From: Desulfobacula sp.
GTDB lineage: Bacteria > Desulfobacterota > Desulfobacteria > Desulfobacterales > Desulfobacteraceae
DNA length: 11,900 nt
Direction of reading: 5' to 3'
Assembly: GCA_029940235.1 (NCBI GenBank)
Contig: JAOZRI010000047.1
Span: 1-11,900 of the forward strand
Part shown: positions 7,699-11,900 of the stretch, piece by piece
Position numbering within the stretch: position 1 is the stretch's first letter
How the letters are laid out: every line of letters begins with the position of its first letter
Program-made: the position numbers and the translations under genes
Notes under the pieces: model-generated
Told to the model about the DNA's origin: nothing
Databases searched by the model: none
What the model saw: only the letters and a program-made list of their open reading frames with translations

Positions 7699-8448
7699 AT
7701 GAAAGGCAAAAACTGGGCAAATAAAGAGGAGTGGGAATTGTGGCGTGAAAACTCCATTATTGAATACTCTTATCTTGTAAAGCATATTGCTGCAAGATTT
7801 GCCATGCGCCTTCCTTCCACTGTTTTTTTTGATGAATTGGTTTCAGCAGGATCTCTTGGTCTTATTGATGCCGTGGATAAATTTGACCATTCAAAACATG
7901 TCACTCTTAAAACCTATGCCCAGTACAGGATTAAAGGAGCAATCCTTGATGAGTTGAGAAGCATGGATCCCTATTCAAGATCCATGAGAAAAAAAATTCA
8001 GGATATTACCAGAGCAGTCAAGACAATTGAAGAGAGAAAAGGTTCAACTGCCATGGATGAAGAGATATGCAAAGAGCTTGGCGTAACTCTGGAAGGCTAT
8101 TATGATATGCTTACAGGCATTCATGGTGCATCTGTTTTAAGTCTTGATGAATTCATAAAAACAAAGAAAAACGATTCATATTCAAATACAAGATTCCAGG
8201 CTGCCATTGAAGGAGGAGATAATCCTGCTGTCTGTTTTGACAAAGAAGAATTTAAATTTGTCCTGGCAAAAACCATTAAACTTTTGAGTAAAAAAGAGCA
8301 ATTGGTGGTGTCTTTGTATTATTATGATGAATTGACATTAAAAGAGATTGGTGCAGTCCTCTCTTTGACAGAATCGCGTATATGCCAGATTCATACCGCA
8401 ATTCTTGTGAAACTGAAAGTAAGGCTAAAAGATTACTTTAATGATTGA
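7699..8448 (+). CDS. fliA: Flagellar sigma factor FliA (sigma-28)
   Basis: FliA directs RNA polymerase to late flagellar and chemotaxis genes and is normally held by FlgM until the hook is complete. The 249-residue product has the expected domains. Region 2 spans about residues 19-95, with DELVSAGSLGLIDAVDKFD and KTYAQYRIKGAILDELRSMD. Region 3 spans about 96-170. Region 4 spans about 195-247, with the helix-turn-helix LKEIGAVLSLTESRICQIH at about 214-232. The start is not certain. The ATG at 7699 has only a distant AGGGA (7678-7682, 16 bases away). The in-frame TTG at 7738 (codon 14) has a strong GAGGAG at 7726-7731 with a 6-base spacer, and would give a 236-residue protein that still contains all conserved regions. 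The gene sits 49 bases after flhG, as in many Deltaproteobacteria and Pseudomonas relatives. Confidence 0.95.
   Translation: MKGKNWANKEEWELWRENSIIEYSYLVKHIAARFAMRLPSTVFFDELVSAGSLGLIDAVDKFDHSKHVTLKTYAQYRIKGAILDELRSMDPYSRSMRKKIQDITRAVKTIEERKGSTAMDEEICKELGVTLEGYYDMLTGIHGASVLSLDEFIKTKKNDSYSNTRFQAAIEGGDNPAVCFDKEEFKFVLAKTIKLLSKKEQLVVSLYYYDELTLKEIGAVLSLTESRICQIHTAILVKLKVRLKDYFND
7726..7740 (+). promoter_or_regulatory. Internal ribosome-binding site and possible alternative TTG start of fliA
   Basis: GAGGAG at 7726-7731 precedes an in-frame TTG at 7738-7740 by 6 bases. This is a better initiation signal than that of the ATG at 7699. Starting here removes 13 residues (MKGKNWANKEEWE), which lie before the first conserved sigma region. 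Many sigma-28 proteins begin at about this point. Either or both starts could be used. Confidence 0.4.
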
Positions 8449-8473
8449 ATGAAAAAAATGAGGTTCTCAAATG
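8449..8473 (+). promoter_or_regulatory. Translation start element of the FliL-like gene (second copy of the 16-base string)
   Basis: GAGGT at 8460-8464 lies 6 bases before the ATG at 8471. The string ATGAAAAAAATGAGGT at 8449-8464 is identical to that at 6740-6755 and starts right after the fliA stop codon. Here the embedded frame reads MKKMRFSNV and stops at 8476-8478, overlapping the real start. Confidence 0.6.
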
Positions 8474-10348
8474 TCTGATCCAAGCATAGAAGAAGATAGT
8501 TTAATATCCCAGGGTGATATTGATAAACTTTTAGAGTCATCTTCCATTGAAGAAGCAGAAGACAAACTTACCTCAAATTCAGACTCAAATGATTCTAACG
8601 ATGTTGAAGAACTTGGTGAACTCTCCCAGGACGATATTGATGCTCTTATGAATGGCAATATATCTGACCCGGAGGGGGAAGACGATGCAGGAGAACTTTC
8701 CCAGGATGATATTGATAAGATGATGAATTCAAATACATCTGATTCTGATGATGATCTCGATTATGACGATGATGATATGGAGTTGATCTCCCAGGACGAT
8801 ATTGATTCTCTTATGAATTCCAGTGAACCGGATGAGCCTCCAGATGTTGCAGAGAATGAAGATGCACAAGAGGCTGGTTCAGAGGATGATGCAGGAGAAC
8901 TTTCCCAGGATGATATTGATAAGATGATGAATTCAAATGCATCGGATGTCCAGGAAGTGGAAGAGGATGAAGCTGGAGAACTATCTCAAGAGGATATTGA
9001 TAAAATGATGAATGCCGGCTCAGATGATGAGCCGTCTTCATCTGGTGATGACGAAGAACTTGAGATGATTTCCCAAGATGATATACGTAATCTGATAAAC
9101 CATGAGATAGAGGATAATAAAGAGTCTTTAGCAGACACAAACAAAGCAAACCCATCCAGTGGCAACCAGCCAGATAAAGAAAACCCTGACCTTAATGGTG
9201 AAGATAAAGCAGAGGCATCTGACAAGGGCGAGGAAATAGTTGAAGAAAAAGTAGAAGAGCCTATGGCAAGTGTAACAATAGAAGAAGATAATTCTATTAT
9301 TGAAGAATCTGAAGCCGTTGATGTCACAGAATGCCTTGTGACCCAGGAAACAATAGATGACTTGATAAAAAAATTTGGCAGTGAACCTGATCCCGAAGCT
9401 GAGCCTGCACCGGAACCGGTAATCTTAGATGAAGAGCCAATCCCTGATTCAGAAGAGCAGATCTCATCAGAAGATGAACTGTCTGCTGATTCTGATTTAC
9501 TTGACATGGATGGGGAAGATGAAGATATTGCCCAGGAAGAGATTGATGCTCTTTTACTTGATTCTGACGATGATGAAGATTATGAGGAAGATGACGATCT
9601 TCTTATTTCCCAGGATGATATTGATACTCTTTTAATGGCAGCAGATCAGGAAGATGAAGATGTCCTTGGTGATTTAATGGATGAAGAGTCTGATGATGAC
9701 ATGGAAGAAGATTTAAATGATGAAGTCATATCAGATGAGGATGAAGATTTTCAAGGGGATGACGAAGATCAGGTTGTCCTTGAAGATGATGACAGTGAAG
9801 AGGTGGCAGATGCTGAACCCGAAACTGCAGCAAAGACCAAATGGTATAAATCAAAACTTGTCATTGCCTGTGCATCTGGATTGATTGCCATGGGTATTAT
9901 TGTCCCTGCAGTATATTTTTTCTTTTTTTCAGGTGATCCAGGCCAGCCCCAGAATAATATGCAGCAATATGCTGTTGAAGAATCAAGGGCAATCACAGTA
10001 GAGACAGTTGATATCAATATTAAAAGTCAGGGAGATATAAATCAAGCAGGAAATATGGTGCTGGAAAATTTTGTTATACTTGCATCTGATCAGTCAAAAG
10101 ATATGGCCTATGTCACTGTAGATATCTCAATTGATTATTCAGATCAGAGAGCTTATCATGAAATTCAGAATAATTTATCATTTTATCGGGATTTGATTTA
10201 CGACTCCATAAATAAAAGCTTTGTTTCAGAAAAACGAGAAGAGATTACAGAGGCAGATATTCTATGGCAAGTTGAAACAAGTTTAAAAAAAGTATTACCC
10301 GGAACTTATATTAATCGGGTGAGCTTTAAATCTTTTAAAGCAAGTTAG
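8471..10348 (+). CDS. FliL-like membrane protein with ten FliM/FliN-type N-terminal peptide repeats
   Basis: This 625-residue protein has three parts. Residues 1-454 are extremely acidic (about four in ten residues are Asp or Glu, more near the end), predicted disordered, and carry ten motifs of the form (L/I)SQDDIDxLM. These begin at about residues 11, 51, 76, 106, 144, 171, 200, 290, 353 and 379. Residues 455-462 are basic (KTKWYKSK) and are followed by one membrane segment at about 463-486, so the N-terminus should be cytoplasmic. Residues 505-625 resemble the FliL domain: MVLENFVIL (like LDxFxVNL), AYVTVDISIDY, a helix with FYRDLIYDSINKSF, EITEADILWQVETSLKKVL and a closing INRVSFKSF. FliL is normally about 150-200 residues with a short cytoplasmic tail, and forms a ring around the stator. 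The motif matches the FliM start (E. coli MGDSILSQAEIDALLNG), which binds CheY-P. Function is unknown. The FliL assignment is moderate, and the motif similarity is clear by eye. Confidence 0.85.
   Translation: MSDPSIEEDSLISQGDIDKLLESSSIEEAEDKLTSNSDSNDSNDVEELGELSQDDIDALMNGNISDPEGEDDAGELSQDDIDKMMNSNTSDSDDDLDYDDDDMELISQDDIDSLMNSSEPDEPPDVAENEDAQEAGSEDDAGELSQDDIDKMMNSNASDVQEVEEDEAGELSQEDIDKMMNAGSDDEPSSSGDDEELEMISQDDIRNLINHEIEDNKESLADTNKANPSSGNQPDKENPDLNGEDKAEASDKGEEIVEEKVEEPMASVTIEEDNSIIEESEAVDVTECLVTQETIDDLIKKFGSEPDPEAEPAPEPVILDEEPIPDSEEQISSEDELSADSDLLDMDGEDEDIAQEEIDALLLDSDDDEDYEEDDDLLISQDDIDTLLMAADQEDEDVLGDLMDEESDDDMEEDLNDEVISDEDEDFQGDDEDQVVLEDDDSEEVADAEPETAAKTKWYKSKLVIACASGLIAMGIIVPAVYFFFFSGDPGQPQNNMQQYAVEESRAITVETVDINIKSQGDINQAGNMVLENFVILASDQSKDMAYVTVDISIDYSDQRAYHEIQNNLSFYRDLIYDSINKSFVSEKREEITEADILWQVETSLKKVLPGTYINRVSFKSFKAS
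8684..8734 (+). repeat. 51-base perfect direct repeat, copy 1
   Basis: The bases from GATGCAGGAGAACTTTCCC to GATGAATTCAAAT are identical to those at 8888-8938, 204 bases (68 codons) downstream and in the same frame. It encodes DAGELSQDDIDKMMNSN, the third motif of the array. Identity includes third codon positions, which points to a recent duplication. Confidence 0.9.
8888..8938 (+). repeat. 51-base perfect direct repeat, copy 2
   Basis: This is the second copy of the 51-base repeat at 8684-8734 and encodes the fifth motif of the array. Both flanks diverge from copy 1 within a few bases, apart from short similar acidic codons. Confidence 0.9.
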
Positions 10349-10362
10349 AGAGGTTTTTAATA

Positions 10363-10665
10363 ATGACCACTGTACCTGGACATAATATTGTTATCCAACA
10401 GTCCGGGGCTGCCCAGGAGCTGATACATCAGACCACCACCCCTAAACCTTCTCCGGAACAGGCGGCAGCACAGCAGCAGGCCAATGCACTTGCCCAGGGC
10501 ACGACAGTCCAGGGGACAGAAGAGTCAGAAAAACTTAAATCTAAAAAAGAGAAAGAGGCATTAAGAAGAAAAAAATTATTGGAAGAGGCAAAAAAAAAGA
10601 GAAAGCAAAAGGAACTGGACCTGGATCCTGACGCTCCAGGAAGGCTGCTGGATACAACTATATGA
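10363..10665 (+). CDS. Small disordered basic protein of a flagellar cluster, unknown function
   Basis: I do not recognise a named family with confidence. The 100-residue product has no membrane segment. Residues 1-50 are rich in Gln, Ala and Thr. Residues 55-85 are rich in Lys, Glu and Arg (KKEKEALRRKKLLEEAKKKR) and probably form a charged helix. It ends in DPDAPGRLLDTTI. Short proteins with a charged helix and a C-terminal G-(R/H)-L-(L/I)-D tail recur, from memory, in flagellar clusters of Deltaproteobacteria. The ribosome-binding site AGAGAGG (10347-10353) overlaps the end of the preceding gene and sits 9 bases from the ATG. The stop TGA overlaps the next gene's ATG (ATGA at 10662-10665). 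Codon use matches the neighbours. It is very likely a real gene given the tight coupling on both sides. Confidence 0.8.
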   Translation: MTTVPGHNIVIQQSGAAQELIHQTTTPKPSPEQAAAQQQANALAQGTTVQGTEESEKLKSKKEKEALRRKKLLEEAKKKRKQKELDLDPDAPGRLLDTTI

Positions 10666-11228
10666 CAGAATCGTTTTCAATAGAATTTTGGATTGCAACA
10701 CTTTTTATTATTAATTTTATCGTTGTTGTTGTTTTATTTCTGTTTGTTAAAAGAGTTAATCGTCTTAATGTTAATTTAGATCATGCCCAGTCAAATCAAA
10801 ATGAGTATGACGAACGTTTTGAATACTCTGGGCAGGTTACAGATTCAACTGTAGATATAGTGGAAAGGCTTGAACCCCTTGTCAAAGAATCTCAAAAAAC
10901 TGCCCTGAGCTTTGATAAACAGATCAAAGAGAAAAAAAGATTAATCAAAGAGTTAAACGATGCCTTGGATTCGAGAATTATCAGTATTAATCTTCTTTTA
11001 TCCCGTTCAGACGTATTGCACAAAAAAATTCAGGAAAAGCAAAACCAGCCTGATTTAAATTTGTCTTCAAATGCTGTGTTTGATCAGCAAAATCAAATTA
11101 TTGAGATGTATAATCAAGATTATGATGTTAATTCCATTGCTCAAGAGTTGTCAATTCCCAAGGGCGAAGTTCTATTGGTAATTGATCTTAAAAAAAGATT
11201 TATGGCAATGGAGAAAAATGGTAGATGA
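10662..11228 (+). CDS. Membrane-anchored coiled-coil protein with HTH-like C-terminus (SwrB / DUF6115 / DUF2802-like)
   Basis: This 188-residue protein has one N-terminal membrane segment at about residues 9-29 followed by KRVNR, placing the rest in the cytoplasm. A long charged helix, probably coiled coil, runs from about 60 to 127. A small C-terminal domain at about 144-180 reads QIIEMYNQDYDVNSIAQELSI then PKGEVLLVIDLKKR. This C-terminal pattern (hydrophobic helix, short turn, IAxxLxIxKGEVxLxxxL) is shared by small membrane proteins in flagellar and chemotaxis clusters, such as SwrB of Bacillus and the DUF6115 and DUF2802 families. SwrB promotes activation of the flagellar export apparatus. 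The homology is judged by eye from layout and motif, so the family label is tentative. The gene overlaps both neighbours by 4 bases (ATGA), so it is firmly part of the operon. Confidence 0.85.
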   Translation: MTESFSIEFWIATLFIINFIVVVVLFLFVKRVNRLNVNLDHAQSNQNEYDERFEYSGQVTDSTVDIVERLEPLVKESQKTALSFDKQIKEKKRLIKELNDALDSRIISINLLLSRSDVLHKKIQEKQNQPDLNLSSNAVFDQQNQIIEMYNQDYDVNSIAQELSIPKGEVLLVIDLKKRFMAMEKNGR

Positions 11229-11900
11229 TTTCAGGCATCCATATTTCATCCTCCCAGGTGGTTATCAAAAAGGGTGATGGCAGTAATAAACATAGCCTTC
11301 CGGAATTAAAAAACAACCAGGTAATCAAAGCTAAAATTTTACAATTAATGCCCAATGGGAAGACTCTTATTGAGGTTAATAATCAAAAAATTGTGGCAAA
11401 ATCAGCCATGCTTTTAAACCCTGGAGAGGAAGTCCAGCTTAAAGTGCTCTCACAAAAAGATGCCACCATTTTAAAACTTATTAACCCGATTCAGAAAATG
11501 ACAACAAGACAGATCTCTTCTCTTGTCACTCTTTTTACAAAAAAAGATTCAATCCTTAATATTCCTGACTACAAAACAGGGAATACTAAAGAGATTTTGC
11601 ATGGGATATCATTAAAATCCGGCAAAGCAGATAAGACATTTTTACCCAGATTAATAGATAAAAGCGGTATATCCCTTGAAAATAAAATTGCAAATATTTT
11701 ATTGGATCCAAAACCTGGACAAAATGTAAAGATTATTTTGAATACTCTATTAAAACAAGATATTAAAGGAAATATTCTTCAAGAGCTTTTATCCATGGAT
11801 TTACAAAATCCCAAGGCTGTGGAATCGATGAAAGTTGCCATATCTTTTCTGGAAACCATGGAAAATTTTCAACTGCTCAATCACCAGAGTTCAGATTCAG
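11225..11900 (+). CDS. FliK-like flagellar hook-length control protein (partial, runs off the window)
   Basis: The ATG at 11225 overlaps the previous stop as ATGA and opens a frame that stays open to the window end (225 codons visible). Residues 33-87 read VIKAKILQLMPNGKTLIEVN, a short QKIVAKS, LLNPGEEVQLKVLSQKDATI. This is a small beta-barrel-like segment of the type VxAxVLQxLPxGxxLVxVxGxxLxAxxxxPLxPGxxVxLxV, seen at the start of FliK-type proteins in many Gram-negative bacteria. The following residues are polar and low in recognisable features, like the variable ruler region of FliK. The conserved FliK C-terminal domain would lie beyond the window. FliK measures the hook and signals FlhB to switch export specificity. 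Confidence in a real gene is high, and in the FliK-like assignment moderate. Confidence 0.75.
   Translation, partial: MISGIHISSSQVVIKKGDGSNKHSLPELKNNQVIKAKILQLMPNGKTLIEVNNQKIVAKSAMLLNPGEEVQLKVLSQKDATILKLINPIQKMTTRQISSLVTLFTKKDSILNIPDYKTGNTKEILHGISLKSGKADKTFLPRLIDKSGISLENKIANILLDPKPGQNVKIILNTLLKQDIKGNILQELLSMDLQNPKAVESMKVAISFLETMENFQLLNHQSSDS

Larger units (their letters stand above)
8501..9640 (+). repeat. In-frame array of ten FliM-N-like motifs
   Basis: The encoded motifs, in order, are ISQGDIDKLLES, LSQDDIDALMNG, LSQDDIDKMMNS, ISQDDIDSLMNS, LSQDDIDKMMNS, LSQEDIDKMMNA, ISQDDIRNLINH, VTQETIDDLIKK, IAQEEIDALLLD and ISQDDIDTLLMA. Spacing varies from about 25 to 90 residues, with the longest motif-free linker at residues 212-289. 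The core is also conserved at the DNA level as TCCCAGGAYGATATTGAT in most copies. The copies fall into a DxLM type and a DKMM type that alternate at positions 2-5. The seventh copy has Arg at the second Asp of DID, and the eighth and ninth are the most divergent. Confidence 0.9.

Noticed and set aside
8986..9507. Long minus-strand open frame (173 codons) rich in Ser
   Set aside because: It is the complement of the GAT/GAA-rich acidic repeat gene, which automatically gives Ser/Ile codons and few stops. No ribosome-binding site or recognisable domain.
8501..9640. Regular repeats that could suggest a CRISPR or satellite array
   Set aside because: Repeats are in frame, spacing is irregular, spacers are acidic coding sequence, and the repeats conserve an amino-acid motif.

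Overview
The window is a dense stretch of a flagellar gene cluster, entirely on the + strand, cut at both ends. The DNA is AT-rich. The order (fliN tail)-fliO-fliP-fliQ-fliR-flhB-flhA-flhF-flhG-fliA is common in Deltaproteobacteria (Desulfobacterota). Low GC and the protein style suggest a Desulfobacteraceae-like sulfate reducer, but that assignment is an inference from family resemblance, not from a search.

Region by region: 1-25 holds the last codons of an upstream gene, probably fliN. 22-3394 encodes the export-gate membrane proteins FliO, FliP, FliQ, FliR and FlhB, and 3451-5562 the large gate protein FlhA. 5543-7649 encodes the placement and number regulators FlhF (SRP-type GTPase) and FlhG (MinD-type ATPase). 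7699-8448 encodes the flagellar sigma factor FliA (sigma-28). 8471-10348 encodes an unusual 625-residue protein. 10363-11228 encodes two small proteins of the kind often found in flagellar clusters. 11225 to the window end is the start of a FliK-like hook-length gene. Genes overlap or lie within about 80 bases of each other, there is no clear terminator, and the arrangement reads as one operon or a few tightly coupled ones. No gene-free stretch exceeds 300 bases.

How the genes work together: FliOPQR, FlhB and FlhA build the type III export gate in the MS ring. FlhF and FlhG set where and how many flagella are built. FliA switches on late genes. FlhB and a FliK-type ruler time the change from hook to filament export.

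The most interesting item is the 625-residue protein. Its C-terminus resembles FliL (one membrane segment plus a FliL-like periplasmic domain). Its roughly 450-residue, extremely acidic, predicted cytoplasmic N-terminus carries ten copies of a motif of the form (L/I)SQDDIDxLM. That motif closely resembles the N-terminal peptide of FliM (the CheY-P docking site) and of some FliN proteins. A membrane-tethered array of switch-protein peptides next to the stator and rotor would be a plausible new way to bind CheY or organise the motor. Other points worth checking are an NPTR instead of NPTH autocleavage motif in FlhB, a DTAGH instead of DTAGR motif in FlhF, and a repeated 16-base translation-start element.
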